DNA of 64,000 nucleotides from Streptomyces gobiensis (GTDB lineage Bacteria; Actinomycetota; Actinomycetes; Streptomycetales; Streptomycetaceae): assembly GCF_021216675.1 (NCBI RefSeq), contig NZ_CP086120.1, positions 1,674,001 through 1,738,000 on the forward strand, written 5' to 3'. Below are positions 1 to 10,140 of this stretch, piece by piece; the stretch's first letter is position 1, and every line of letters starts with the position of its first letter. The translations under genes and the position numbers were made by a program. The notes below the pieces were generated by a model that was given only the letters and a program-made list of their open reading frames with translations, was not told where the DNA came from and made no database searches.

Positions 1-3000
1 TGTGTTCGGCGACCTTGGTGATGGTGCCGCCGCGCAGGAGCTTGGCGAGGGGGACGTTGACCTTGTACTCGCGGTCGATGCGGGTGCGGAGCTCAACGGC
101 CATGAGGGAGTCCATGCCCATGCGCTTGAGAGGCTGGGCGGTGTTGATGCGGTCCGTCGGGGTGCTGAGGATCGATGCCACCATCCCCACCAAGCTCTGC
201 TCCAGGTCGTCCGGATCCGCATGCGCCTTCGGCGGCTGTGGTGGTGCTTCTGCCGCTTCGTCTGCCGGCATGGACCAGGTCTTCAGTGCGGGTGTAAGTC
301 GCACAGACTTCGGCCGGGGCACGTCAGCGGGCTCTGGGGCAGCTCGAACAGGAGAAGACGATCCCAGGGACAGCGACTCCTGCTGCACAAGGTCACGCAG
401 TTGTGGTGTGGCGGCCAGAGTGGGGTAGGCCTGCGCCCAAGTGCGCCAATCCACCCGAAGCACCGCAGCCTGTGTACTGCCGCTTTCGATGAGCTGCCCC
501 ATCACTCGCAGTCCCTCAGATGGGCTGAAGTGGTCCATCCCCCGGGGCACGACGTCCTGGCCGTCCTCTTGGGCCTTACGCGCCATCATGCCGACGCTCT
601 CCCAGAACCCCCAGTTGACGACCGTGGCCGTCTGTCCCCTCTGGACTCGGTGCTGCGCGAGCGCGTCGAGGAACGCGTTCCCCGCGGCGTAGCCGCCGAG
701 CAGCGGTGATCCGAGCAGTGCGGATCCTGACGAGAAGAGGACGAAGAAGTCCACCGTCTCGCGTTCCAAGAGCCGGTGCAGTGCCCAGGCGCCGGAAACC
801 TTCGCGTGAAGTGCTCGTTGGACCTGTTCGGGTTCCAGCTCTCGGATGGGCGCGTACTCGATGGTCCCGGCCGCGTGGACGACACCCCGCAGTCGAGGGA
901 GCCCCGCGTCCGCGCGCTCCCCGAGCACAGTCCTCATCGCGTCGAGGTCGGCGGTGTCGACCGCCGCGTACTCGACTTCCGCACCACGGTCGGTCAGCTG
1001 CCGAAGCAGAGTCGTCTGGGCCCTCCGAGGGTCTGCCGAGTCCAGCGACTCCCATGTCTCGACCGGAGGGAGTGAGCTGCGTCCGGTCAGGAGCAGGTGC
1101 CGCGCCCCCTGGTCCACGAGCCACTCAGCGAGCTGCCCCCCGATGCCGCCGATTCCACCGGTGACCAGGTACGTGGCGTCGGCACGGATATCAAGCTGCG
1201 ACGGTGCGATCTCGCCATGCGACTCGCTGAAGGCGTGTTGCGGCAGGGTGACTACGACCTTCCGCCCGCTGGGAGTATCGCCCGCTTGGGCCAGCGGCAG
1301 CTCCGTGTACGGGAGGGGCCGCAGCACTCGCTGGTCGGTCAGTTCGCAGACCCTGCGCAGGGCATCCCCTGCGTGTCCAGGCGCGAACTCCACCAGATCT
1401 GGTACGTCGATCGCGTGGAAGGACCGGTTGGCGCGGAACGCGTCCGGCTCGATGGAAGCGGGTTCCGCCCCGTAGGCGGGTCCGGCGTCGAGGTAGCGCC
1501 CTCCCGGCGCCAGGACGGAGTTCTGCGACGGCGCGTTTCGGCGGCCACGAGTGGTGAGGACGACGTCGTAGGCGGGGGTGCCTCGGTTTTCGCTCAGTTC
1601 GACGTTCGCCGTGACATCGCACACCCCGGCGGAGAGCCACCGGGAGACCTGCTCTGCCGCGGACGCCAGCTCGCCGGTCGCGTCGTCGATCAGCACCTGC
1701 TCCCCCGCACTCACACGACCGGATTCGTGCAGTGCCCGGTACGCGGTGACGAAGGCGTAAGGCATCGTGGCAGCCTCAGCCGGACTGAGCTGCTCCGGCC
1801 TGCGGGCTACGAGGTCAGCGGACACGGTGACCGTCTCCGAGACACGACCGCGAGCCAAGGCGACGACCGGGTCCCCCACAGCGAGGCCGCGGACACCTGC
1901 ACCGGTCGCCTGGACGGTGCCGACGCAGTCGAAGCTGACGGGGCGGCCTGAGACGGCGGCCCGCGTTTCGTGGGAGGCCAGGCCGGCGTGGGTTACCCGG
2001 ATGGTCACTTCGCCGGAGTCGGGCTTCCTCTCCGCAGGGGCTGCGGGGATTCCCTGGGCGGAACGCAGATCCTTACGGGACATGCGCGCAACGAGGCGTC
2101 GACCGTGCCGCAGGGCCACCTGGCTTTCCTCGTCCGACCGCAGCAAGTGGCTGATCAGAGCATCCGTACTGGTCTGCTGGTCGTCGAGGTCGACGAGGCC
2201 GGTTCGCCAGTCCGGGTGTTCGATGGCCAGAGTGCGTCCCAGGCCCCACAGCGGCGCTTGGAAGGGGGAGTCGAGGGTGTCGCCTGGTGCGGCCCACTGC
2301 GCGGAGCGGCTGACCAGCCACAGCCGTGGTGTCGCGGCCAGGCCGACCTCGTCCATGGCCTGGGCGAGGTGAACGACACTTCCACACGTCAGGTCCTCGG
2401 CCCGCCGGATCTCGGTGGGCAGTGCGTCCTGGGAACAGGTCGCGTCGAGGCTCCACATGTGGACGATCCCGCGGACGGGAGTGCGCTGCTCGGTTTCGAG
2501 CAGGACCTTCGCCAGGTCGGTACGGGATGTCGGGTCGATGCGATAGCGGTCGCCGCCCATCGTGGAGTAGCCGCGCGCCGCTGTGACGACCACGACGCGG
2601 CTGCCGGCATCCCGCAGGCCCTTGACGACCTGTCGGCCTGTGGGCCCAGAGTCTGTCAGGACGACCCAGGCGTCGTCCCTGTCGCTGCCGGACACGGGGG
2701 CAGGTATGTCGCGCTGGATCCACTGGAGTTCGTACAGCCAGTCGTCGTACTCGGTCTGCGCCGGCCCGAGCGGGCCGGATGCCGAGGGTTCGGCGAGCTG
2801 CTTGGGCGCCTTCCCGAGGAGGTACTGAAGCCGCAGGTGCTTCAGCTCGGCGACAAGGCGTCCGGCGTCGTCGAGGATTCTCACGTGGCCGCTGAAGGAG
2901 TCGGCCCGCTCCTCGTCGAGGAGCCGGACATGACTCCACATCCGGGTGGTCGGGGGCGCGTACAACGCCACCTCGGAGATACCTCCGAGGACGAAGGCGC

Positions 3001-6000
3001 CATCTTCGCCAGGCTCGATGTCAGGCCGTGCCGCAACCAGCGCATGAGCGGCGGCGTCCAGGACAGCGGGGTGGAAGCGATGCTCGTCCCAGCCGTGCCG
3101 AAGCTGTTCCGGGCACTCCAGGGCGGCGAGTGCCTCGCCGTCGGTGCGCCATACCGAATCAATCGCCTGGAAGGCGCCGTTCCACTGGTTGCCGCGTTCG
3201 GCGTGACGGCCGTAGAACTCGGCGCGCGACTGATGTTCGGGGCATCGCTCGCGGATGGCTTCCACAGACTCGGTGCCGCGGCCCGGCCCCGACGTGACGG
3301 GTGCTACGTGTGCCTCTGCGTGCAGGGTCCAGGTTTCGTCTGCGGTGGTGCGGCTGTGCAGGCGGAAGGCGTGCCTGTCCGCGCTGGGCTTCAGGGTGAC
3401 GCGGATGGTGGTCGAGGCGTCGGCGTCAAGGAAGATGGCCTCGTGGTACTGCACCTTGCTGACGGATACGGGCTCCGCACCGTGAATCTGCTGCGCGGCC
3501 GCTGCGGCCAGTTCGATGTAGGCGGTGCCGGGAAGAATGACGGTGCCCTGGACCTGGTGGTCCTCGAGGTAGGTGTTGCGGGCGAGGTCGACGGTGCCTT
3601 CCCACATCCGGCTTCCCGCCAAGGCCGGGACTTCGCGGCCCAGCAGTGGATGGGTGTGGGCTTCTGGTGTGGTCGGCTCGGGGTCCTGTGCGCCAGGTGG
3701 TGGAGCCGAAGTCCTTGGCGGCGAGGTGAGGGCCTCTTCCTCGAGCCAGTGCTCGACCCGCTGCCATGGGTAGCGCGGCAGCGGTGTGAAGACTCCGCCG
3801 GTGGTCACAGCCTTCCAGTCGAAGGAGACGCCGGCGGTGTACAGCTTGGCGAGCGAGGTGAGAAGAGCACCGCGCTCGTTCTCCTCGCGTCGCAGGGAAC
3901 CGACGGCGAGTGAGGGTTGTCCGTGGTCGGCGGCTGTCGCGTCGATCGCTCCGGCGAGGACCGCGTGCGGGCTGATCTCGACGAACACGGTCTCGCCCGC
4001 GTCCAGTTCTCCCCGTACCGCTCCGACGAAGTCGACCGGCTCGCGAATGTTGCGTGCCCAGTAGGACGCGTCGAGTTCGGAACCGTCAACGGTTTCGTTG
4101 AGCAGGGTGGAGTGCAGGGGTATGGCTCCCGCAGTCGGGGCAAGGTCGGCGAGCTCGCTGAGGAGGTCCTCGCGGATGGCGTCCATCTGGGGCCCGTGGG
4201 AGGCGTAGTCGACGTTGATCCAGCGGTTGAAGACGTCCTTCTCCTCGAGCCGGTCGAGGATCTCGGCGAGTGCGTCGCGGTCGCCGGAGAGGAGGGTCGA
4301 GGTCGGGCTGTTGGCAGCGGCGAGCGCGACCTTGTCCTCGTAACCTGCTATGGCGTCCGTGGCTTCGTCGGCCGACAGCTCGACCCATGCCATCGTTCCG
4401 TGTCCGCTGAGGCGGCGGGCCATCCGGCTGCGGCGGCAGATGACCGCACCCGCGTCTTCCAGACTGAGGGCGCCGGCGACGTAGGCGGCGGCGGCTTCGC
4501 CCATGGAGTGCCCGATGACCACGTCGGGTTCAACACCCCAGGAGCGCCACACCGCGGCCAGGGCGATCTCCATGGCCCACAGCGTGGGCTGGATGACATC
4601 GACTCTGGCGAACCTGTCAGCGTCGTCGCCACGGAGCAGGTCGATTACGGACCAGCCGTTCTCGGCGGCGATCACCTCATCGCACTTGCGCATGGCGTCG
4701 AGGAAGACCGGGTCCGTGTCGAGGAGTTCCCGGCCCATGCCGATCCACTGAGACCCCTGGCCAGGGAAGACGAAGGCGACGCGGGGTTGCTCTTCCTCGA
4801 CGTAGTCGACGGCAGACAGGCCGGGCGCTTCGCCGTGCTCGGCGAACGCCCGCAGTGTTGCGGCGGCGTCAGCCCGGGAGGAGACGGGGAGGGCGAGTCG
4901 GCTGTCGAAGTGGCTGCGACGCGTTCCTGCACTGTGGCAGAGGTCGCGGAGGGCGGGGGTCTTCCCGGCTTCGAGTAGCTCGGCGTAGGAGGTGGCGAGC
5001 TCGGAGAGGGCTTCGGGGCTCATCGCAGACAGGGCAAGCAGCTCGGTGCGGGCGTCGTCGCGCTCACTCCTCCCGCGTGCTGGGCCGGTCACGTCGGCAG
5101 TGGGCGCCGAGAGCACGACATGGGCGTTGGCGCCTGTCAGTCCGAAGCTGCTGACGCCCGCAAGCGTGGGCTTGTCCCGTTCAGGCAGCGGGGTGAGTTC
5201 CCTCGGCAGGCGCACCGGCAGATCGGCCCACGGAATGGCAGGGTTCGGTGTGTGCTGGTGCAGGTTCGGGGGGACCTGACCGTGTTCGAGGCACAGGATG
5301 GTCTTGATAAGGCCGGCCATGCCCGCGGCGGCCTCGGCGTGGCCGATGTTCGTCTTCGAAGAACCGACCAGGCAGGGCCGGTCGGCTGGGCGGCCGGGCC
5401 CCAGAACCTTGCCGAACACCTCGAGCTCCACCTTGTCGCCGACGCTCGTGCCGGTGCCGTGGGCCTCAAGGTAGTCAATTTCGGCGGGGCTGACACCCGC
5501 CTGTTCGTACGCCCGCAGTAGAACGTCTCGCTGGCCGTCGACGCCGGGAGTGACGAGGTAACCGCTGCTCTGTCCATCGTTGCCTATCGCGCTGCCCAGG
5601 ATGACGGCGCGGACACGGTCACCGTCGGCACGTGCCTGGGCGAGCGACTTGAGTACCACGACTCCGACACCGTCGCTGCGCACGAAACCGTCGGCTGACG
5701 CGTCACCGAACTTGCAACGGCCGTCGTCGGCCAGCATGCGTGCACCGGAGTAGACGGTGCCCTCCTCCGGCAGCAGCACCACGTTGGCCGCGCCTGCGAC
5801 GGCCATGGTGGTCTCACCGGAGCGAATGGACTGGGCCGCCATGTGCACTGCCGTCAGCGACGACGAGCAGGCGGTGTCGATGGTGACGCTGGGGCCGCGG
5901 AAATCGAAGGTGTACGCCAGTCGGCCGGACGTCATGGCGCGGGCGGCCGCACCGATCAGGCCGTAGAACTCCAGTTCGTCAGGCCTTTGGTATTGCAGGT

Positions 6001-6442
6001 GCCAGTAGTCGCCCCCGAGCTGTCCCACGTAGACGCCAGTGTTCGAGCCGGCCACCTTGTCCGTCGCCTGACCGGCGTCCTCCAGAGCCTCGTAGGTGGT
6101 CTCCATCAGAAGGCGCTGCTGAGGGTCCATCCTGGCGGCCTCGCGCGGCGAGATCCCGAAGAACTGGGCATCGAACTCCCGGATCCGGTCGAGAAACCCA
6201 CCCCACTTACTGCTGGTCCGGCCGGGCGAGGACGGCGCCGGCTCGAAGATGGCATCGATGTCGTAGCGGTCGGGCGGGATTTCACTGATCGCGTCGACAC
6301 CGGCGCAAAGCTGCTCCCAGAACGTGTCGATGTCCGGCGAACCGGGGAAGCGGCCGGCCATCCCGACGATCGCGATTGGTTCGGCTTGCTGAGTGGTCGT
6401 GTCTGCGCCACTCGCAGTGGCGCGCCCTGGGGTGGTGTGCAT
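1..6442 (-). CDS. Type I polyketide synthase, reducing module KS-AT-DH-ER-KR-ACP (3' end outside window)
   Basis: The frame is open from an ATG at 6442 (AAGGA seven bases upstream, three bases after the mutase stop) to the left edge, so about 2147 residues are visible. Domains in order: ketosynthase with Cys192 in TACSSS, His328 in HGTGT and the NIGH histidine near 368; acyltransferase with Ser646 in GHSMG and a YASH motif near 744, the type usually linked to methylmalonyl-CoA; dehydratase with intact HxxxGxxxxP near 962 and DAAAH near 1129; an enoylreductase-like region whose nucleotide loop is degenerate; ketoreductase with GGIGGIG and the YAAGNAF tyrosine near 1917; acyl carrier domain with Ser2112 in GMDSL. 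It is the last visible gene of the organoarsenic operon and presumably builds the acyl part of the metabolite. Whether a further module or a release domain follows cannot be seen. Confidence 0.95.
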   Translation of the reverse strand, partial: MHTTPGRATASGADTTTQQAEPIAIVGMAGRFPGSPDIDTFWEQLCAGVDAISEIPPDRYDIDAIFEPAPSSPGRTSSKWGGFLDRIREFDAQFFGISPREAARMDPQQRLLMETTYEALEDAGQATDKVAGSNTGVYVGQLGGDYWHLQYQRPDELEFYGLIGAAARAMTSGRLAYTFDFRGPSVTIDTACSSSLTAVHMAAQSIRSGETTMAVAGAANVVLLPEEGTVYSGARMLADDGRCKFGDASADGFVRSDGVGVVVLKSLAQARADGDRVRAVILGSAIGNDGQSSGYLVTPGVDGQRDVLLRAYEQAGVSPAEIDYLEAHGTGTSVGDKVELEVFGKVLGPGRPADRPCLVGSSKTNIGHAEAAAGMAGLIKTILCLEHGQVPPNLHQHTPNPAIPWADLPVRLPRELTPLPERDKPTLAGVSSFGLTGANAHVVLSAPTADVTGPARGRSERDDARTELLALSAMSPEALSELATSYAELLEAGKTPALRDLCHSAGTRRSHFDSRLALPVSSRADAAATLRAFAEHGEAPGLSAVDYVEEEQPRVAFVFPGQGSQWIGMGRELLDTDPVFLDAMRKCDEVIAAENGWSVIDLLRGDDADRFARVDVIQPTLWAMEIALAAVWRSWGVEPDVVIGHSMGEAAAAYVAGALSLEDAGAVICRRSRMARRLSGHGTMAWVELSADEATDAIAGYEDKVALAAANSPTSTLLSGDRDALAEILDRLEEKDVFNRWINVDYASHGPQMDAIREDLLSELADLAPTAGAIPLHSTLLNETVDGSELDASYWARNIREPVDFVGAVRGELDAGETVFVEISPHAVLAGAIDATAADHGQPSLAVGSLRREENERGALLTSLAKLYTAGVSFDWKAVTTGGVFTPLPRYPWQRVEHWLEEEALTSPPRTSAPPPGAQDPEPTTPEAHTHPLLGREVPALAGSRMWEGTVDLARNTYLEDHQVQGTVILPGTAYIELAAAAAQQIHGAEPVSVSKVQYHEAIFLDADASTTIRVTLKPSADRHAFRLHSRTTADETWTLHAEAHVAPVTSGPGRGTESVEAIRERCPEHQSRAEFYGRHAERGNQWNGAFQAIDSVWRTDGEALAALECPEQLRHGWDEHRFHPAVLDAAAHALVAARPDIEPGEDGAFVLGGISEVALYAPPTTRMWSHVRLLDEERADSFSGHVRILDDAGRLVAELKHLRLQYLLGKAPKQLAEPSASGPLGPAQTEYDDWLYELQWIQRDIPAPVSGSDRDDAWVVLTDSGPTGRQVVKGLRDAGSRVVVVTAARGYSTMGGDRYRIDPTSRTDLAKVLLETEQRTPVRGIVHMWSLDATCSQDALPTEIRRAEDLTCGSVVHLAQAMDEVGLAATPRLWLVSRSAQWAAPGDTLDSPFQAPLWGLGRTLAIEHPDWRTGLVDLDDQQTSTDALISHLLRSDEESQVALRHGRRLVARMSRKDLRSAQGIPAAPAERKPDSGEVTIRVTHAGLASHETRAAVSGRPVSFDCVGTVQATGAGVRGLAVGDPVVALARGRVSETVTVSADLVARRPEQLSPAEAATMPYAFVTAYRALHESGRVSAGEQVLIDDATGELASAAEQVSRWLSAGVCDVTANVELSENRGTPAYDVVLTTRGRRNAPSQNSVLAPGGRYLDAGPAYGAEPASIEPDAFRANRSFHAIDVPDLVEFAPGHAGDALRRVCELTDQRVLRPLPYTELPLAQAGDTPSGRKVVVTLPQHAFSESHGEIAPSQLDIRADATYLVTGGIGGIGGQLAEWLVDQGARHLLLTGRSSLPPVETWESLDSADPRRAQTTLLRQLTDRGAEVEYAAVDTADLDAMRTVLGERADAGLPRLRGVVHAAGTIEYAPIRELEPEQVQRALHAKVSGAWALHRLLERETVDFFVLFSSGSALLGSPLLGGYAAGNAFLDALAQHRVQRGQTATVVNWGFWESVGMMARKAQEDGQDVVPRGMDHFSPSEGLRVMGQLIESGSTQAAVLRVDWRTWAQAYPTLAATPQLRDLVQQESLSLGSSSPVRAAPEPADVPRPKSVRLTPALKTWSMPADEAAEAPPQPPKAHADPDDLEQSLVGMVASILSTPTDRINTAQPLKRMGMDSLMAVELRTRIDREYKVNVPLAKLLRGGTITKVAEH

Positions 6443-6445
6443 CGG

Positions 6446-7993
6446 TCAGTCCTTGGTCTCTGATCGGCCAGAAGTGCTGAGGAGCGACGGCGCGGAGATG
6501 GTCTCGGGAATGGGGACCCCGAGAAGGGCGAGTACGGTCGGAGCCACCGACGGCAGCGCCGGTGGGCCGTCTGAAAGGCGTGTCACCAGGCGTTGACCGG
6601 CGGAGGGCACGAGCACGCTGGGGACCGGATTGTGCGTATGGCCCCCGTAGGGACGGCGAGTACCGTCGGCCGCCGTCTTGAACATCTGCTCGGCGTTGCC
6701 GTGGTCTCCAACGAGGAGCACCCAGCGTCCTGTGGCCTCCGCGGTGGCACAGATATGTGCCACCGCGCCGTCCACCGCCTCGGTCGCCTTCACCGTGGCT
6801 GCGTAGTCACCGGTGTGGCCGACCACGTCGATGTTCGCCAGATTGGCGATCACCAGCGGGACATCGCTGCGGTGTGCAGCTTCGATGACACTGTCCGCAA
6901 CCTCGGCAACGTTCATCTCCGGCTGCCCGGTGTAGTCGGCGCCGACAGTGGTGGGCACCCGGATGTGCTCCTCGCAGGGACGTTGACGCGCGTCACGTCC
7001 GTTGACGAAGAACGTGACGTGCTCGAACTTCTCCTGCTCTGCGATTCGCACCGAGTGCACCCTTGATGCTTCCAGCGTGTCGGCAAGGCCGCCGGACGCG
7101 TCGGCGCGGTGCACCAGGGCGGTCACATCCGCCTTCGTGTCGTATTCGGCGAGGCTCAGCAACGCCACGTCCCCACGACCGCTCTCTGCCAGCCGGTCGT
7201 AGATCATGTCGACCAGGGGGGAGGTGCGGTCGCTGCGGAAGTTCGCGAAGAGGATCGCGTCCCCAGCTCGGACACCGGGGTAATCACCGATGAGGGTGGG
7301 TGGGATGTCTCCGTCGCCGGCGCCTCCGGCCGCCGCCGAGGTTGCGTCCGTGTCCGTCCGCTCTTCTTCGGCGTCGACAAGTAGTCGGCAGGCACGGGCT
7401 GTCAGTTCCTTCTTCCCACTCTTGTCCATCGCGAAGTTACGACCGACTACGGTGGCGTACGCTCCGGCTCCCGCCGTGTCCGCCATCTTCTGCAGCCGCG
7501 CGATGTAGTCGACGGCGGTGCCGTCGGCCACGTCCCGGCCGTCGGTGATCGCGTGGAGCCACACCATGGGGGCGCCGGACGCTGCCGCCCCATGAAGGAT
7601 TTCGCTGAAGTGGGCGAGGTCGGAGTGAATACGGCCGTCGGAGCAGAGGCCCACCAGGTGCAGGGCACGGTCGCGTGCGGCAAGGCTGCGGCAGACACGC
7701 GCGAGGTCCGGGTGAGTACGCAGCTCGCCGGAGTCCGCTTGGCGTTGCACGAGCAGGCTGTCGTACTCCAGGGGCCGCCCTGCGCCCATCACCAGGTGGC
7801 CGATCTCGGAGTTTCCCACCACGCCGTCGGGTAGCCCCACCGCCCCACCGGATGCTTCGAGTAGCGGCCCCGGATACTCGGACTTGAGGCGGTCGAGGGC
7901 AGGAGTGTTCGCCGCAGTGATGGCGTTGCCTTCGCCTGCGGGTGCCTCTCCCCAGCCGTCAAGGATCAGCAGGATCCCGTTGCGGTGGCTCAT
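6446..7993 (-). CDS. bsnN: Cofactor-independent phosphoglycerate mutase homologue, proposed arsenoenolpyruvate mutase
   Basis: 515 residues, alkaline phosphatase superfamily. The metal and catalytic residues of iPGM are all present: Asp12, Ser62 in GNSEIGH, His123, Asp154, Arg185, Arg253 and Arg256, Lys322, Asp389, His393, Asp430-His431 and His452. The substrate pocket differs: the usual Arg191 of the AMDRD motif is Lys, the RWER stretch after it is gone, and the FFFSGG segment reads FFVNGRD. In the bisenarsan pathway the BsnN homologue is proposed to rearrange arsenoenolpyruvate to arsonopyruvate, making the C-As bond from pentavalent arsenic. The start overlaps the EPSPS-like stop as ATGA, with GAGG seven bases upstream. 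A glycolytic role is unlikely given the operon context. The function is by homology and has not been tested in this strain. Confidence 0.85.
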   Translation of the reverse strand: MSHRNGILLILDGWGEAPAGEGNAITAANTPALDRLKSEYPGPLLEASGGAVGLPDGVVGNSEIGHLVMGAGRPLEYDSLLVQRQADSGELRTHPDLARVCRSLAARDRALHLVGLCSDGRIHSDLAHFSEILHGAAASGAPMVWLHAITDGRDVADGTAVDYIARLQKMADTAGAGAYATVVGRNFAMDKSGKKELTARACRLLVDAEEERTDTDATSAAAGGAGDGDIPPTLIGDYPGVRAGDAILFANFRSDRTSPLVDMIYDRLAESGRGDVALLSLAEYDTKADVTALVHRADASGGLADTLEASRVHSVRIAEQEKFEHVTFFVNGRDARQRPCEEHIRVPTTVGADYTGQPEMNVAEVADSVIEAAHRSDVPLVIANLANIDVVGHTGDYAATVKATEAVDGAVAHICATAEATGRWVLLVGDHGNAEQMFKTAADGTRRPYGGHTHNPVPSVLVPSAGQRLVTRLSDGPPALPSVAPTVLALLGVPIPETISAPSLLSTSGRSETKD

Positions 7994-9309
7994 GCGGTGG
8001 CCTCACCGAGTTCCGCAAGGCGCTCCCAGAAGGTGGGGAACGACTTGGTGACGCAGCCGGGGTCACGGATGACTACGCCCGGCGTGCGCAGGCCACCGAT
8101 GGCGAACGCCATGGCGATGCGGTGGTCGTCGTAGGTGTCGATGACCGCGCCGTGGGGCGTGCCGCCTTCAATGGTCATGGTGTCGGCCGTGGTGCTGACC
8201 ATGACACCCATCTTGGTGAGCTCCGTACTCACCGCGTCGATTCGATCGCACTCCTTGAAGCGGAGGTTTCCGATACCGGTGATGTGCGTGGTGCCCTGCG
8301 CATAGGCGGCGACTACGGCCAGGGTGGGAACCACGTCAGGCATGTTGGACATGTCGATCTCGATGCCCTTGATGCTTTCGCCGCCCTCGAGCGTGATGGC
8401 GTCGGCCGCGGTGTCGGCTTGGCAGCCCATCTGCACCAGAGCATCGACCAGGCCCACGTCGCCCTGGACGGAGGTCCCGTCGATGCCGGGGATGTTCACG
8501 CGGCCGCCGAGTATCGCGGCGGCGGCGAGGAAGTAGGACATGCCCGAGGCGTCAGGCTCGACGGTGATTTCACCGCCCTGGTAGCGCTGACCGGCGGCCA
8601 CCTTGAACCAGTCGTAGCCGCGGCGTTCGACGGTGACGCCCGCCCGCTTGAGCGCGGCGACGGTCATGTCGACGTACGGCTTGGACAGGAGCTCGCTCTG
8701 CAGGTGCACCTCGACGTCTTCGCGGGCGTAGGGGGCGCTGAGCAGGAGGCTGGTGGTGAACTGGCTGCTTACGGTGCCGTGGATGTCCGTGCGCCCGCCG
8801 GCCAGGCTGGGACCCTCGATTTCGATCGGCGGGGAACCATTGCCCTTGACGGAGACGGCCGTGACACCCAGGGGTGCGAGGGCCTCGAGCAGGTGGCCCA
8901 TCGGGCGCTCCTGCATGCGGTCTGAGCCGGTGAGTACGGTCTTACCTTCGGCGAGGCCCGCCATGGTGATCAGCAGGCGGATGGGGGTGCCTGCGTTCCC
9001 CATGTGTATCTGGTGGTCGGGTGCGACCATCTTGTTGCCGTTCGGCGTCACGGTCACGGTGTTGGTCGATTCGTCGATCGCGATGTCGACATGGCCGAAT
9101 GTGCGCAGCGCGTCGGCGAGGAGCAGCGTGTCCTGGGAGAGCAAGGCGTTGTGGAGAGTGGTGGGGTCGTCGCTCAGCCCCGCCATGGCCAGGTGCCGGT
9201 TGGTGTAGCTCTTCGATCCGAGGACCTTCACCGTGGCGTCGACGTTCTTGACGGGGGTGACTTCGTACTCGGGCAGGTCGAGAACCGGGTTCTTCGGCTG
9301 TGACGTCAT
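7990..9309 (-). CDS. EPSP synthase (AroA) homologue of organoarsenic pathway
   Basis: 439 residues from the ATG at 9309, chosen because GGAAAG lies ten bases upstream; the longer ATG at 9327 has no ribosome binding site. It is an inside-out alpha/beta-barrel enolpyruvyl transferase. GSKSYTNR keeps the Lys/Ser/Arg of the PEP site, and GNAGT, SSQF, the MPD aspartate, KECDR, DDHRIAM and TKSFP match the catalytic positions of AroA. The proline after the arginine of AGTxxRP is leucine. In bisenarsan clusters this enzyme is proposed to transfer enolpyruvate to arsenate, giving arsenoenolpyruvate for the next enzyme. It is coupled to the mutase by a 4-base overlap. A second shikimate-pathway EPSPS is the alternative; the neighbours argue against it. 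Confidence 0.88.
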   Translation of the reverse strand: MTSQPKNPVLDLPEYEVTPVKNVDATVKVLGSKSYTNRHLAMAGLSDDPTTLHNALLSQDTLLLADALRTFGHVDIAIDESTNTVTVTPNGNKMVAPDHQIHMGNAGTPIRLLITMAGLAEGKTVLTGSDRMQERPMGHLLEALAPLGVTAVSVKGNGSPPIEIEGPSLAGGRTDIHGTVSSQFTTSLLLSAPYAREDVEVHLQSELLSKPYVDMTVAALKRAGVTVERRGYDWFKVAAGQRYQGGEITVEPDASGMSYFLAAAAILGGRVNIPGIDGTSVQGDVGLVDALVQMGCQADTAADAITLEGGESIKGIEIDMSNMPDVVPTLAVVAAYAQGTTHITGIGNLRFKECDRIDAVSTELTKMGVMVSTTADTMTIEGGTPHGAVIDTYDDHRIAMAFAIGGLRTPGVVIRDPGCVTKSFPTFWERLAELGEATA

Positions 9310-9366
9310 GTACCTGTGTCTTTCCATGAGGTGTGGGCTGGCAGGGCAGCGCTGGGGTGGGTGTGT

Positions 9367-10140
9367 TCAGCGAGGCTGTTCGAGGCGGTGCACCTTGTGC
9401 TGGGCCGCTTGGGCACGGGGCCGGACCACGAGGAAGTCGACGTTCACGTGAGACGGGCGGGTGACCGCCCAGGAGACGACGTCGGCGATGTCCTCGGCCA
9501 GAAGCGGCTGGTCAACTCCGGCGTACACGGCCGCGGACTTCTTTTCGTCGCCGCGGTAGCGATTGAGGGAGAACTCCTCGGTGTGCACCATCCCCGGAGC
9601 CACCTCCACGACCCGTACGGGACGCCCGCAGAGTTCCATCCGCAACGTGCCGGCCAGAGCGTGCTGGCCGTGCTTCGCGGCGCTGTAACCGCCGCCTCCT
9701 TCGTAGACCGTGAATCCCGCGGTCGAGGAGATGACCACGATGGTTCCGTCACCGCTGTCGATCAGCTTGGGCAGCAGGGCCTGCGAGACGTGCAACGAGC
9801 CGAGGACGTTCGTCTCGTACATGGTCCGCCAGTCGGCGGAGTCGGCGTCTTCGACCTGCTCCGTGCCGATGGCGCCACCCGCGTTGTTGATGAGGACGTC
9901 ACAACGTTCGACCGACGCCGCTAACGCTGTGACTGCGTCGCGGTCGGTGACGTCCAGCGGGTGGGGCTCCGCGCTGCCGCCCTGCGCCCGGATCTCTTTG
10001 GCCACTGCCTCGATCCGGTCGGTTCGACGGGCCGCGAGTACGACGTGATATCCCTCGGTGGCCAGCCTGTGGGAGGTTGCCGCGCCGATTCCGCTGCCCG
10101 CTCCGGTGACGACCGCCACGGGAGTGTGTTCCCCGCTCAT
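9367..10140 (-). CDS. Short-chain dehydrogenase/reductase
   Basis: 257 residues, classical SDR. TGAGSGIG binds the nucleotide, NNAG follows, and Ser (ISSTAG) with YSAAK forms the catalytic centre. The ATG at 10140 overlaps the stop of the preceding amidotransferase-like gene as ATGA and has AGGG six bases upstream; upstream codons in the same frame belong to that gene. An Arg follows the first glycine-rich strand (AARRTDR), which suggests NADP(H). An inferred role is reduction of an arsonoacetaldehyde-type intermediate to the 2-hydroxyethyl arsonate found in bisenarsan, or reduction of a polyketide intermediate. The sequence does not decide between them. Confidence 0.85.
   Translation of the reverse strand: MSGEHTPVAVVTGAGSGIGAATSHRLATEGYHVVLAARRTDRIEAVAKEIRAQGGSAEPHPLDVTDRDAVTALAASVERCDVLINNAGGAIGTEQVEDADSADWRTMYETNVLGSLHVSQALLPKLIDSGDGTIVVISSTAGFTVYEGGGGYSAAKHGQHALAGTLRMELCGRPVRVVEVAPGMVHTEEFSLNRYRGDEKKSAAVYAGVDQPLLAEDIADVVSWAVTRPSHVNVDFLVVRPRAQAAQHKVHRLEQPR

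Noticed and set aside
1970-3913. 647-codon plus-strand frame opposite the PKS
   Set aside because: GC-frame shadow of the PKS coding strand; no ribosome binding site or family motifs.
6446-9309. Reading this pair as glycolysis plus shikimate pathway genes
   Set aside because: They are translationally coupled to a PKS and a CTP-synthase-like gene near arsR genes, and the mutase pocket is altered.
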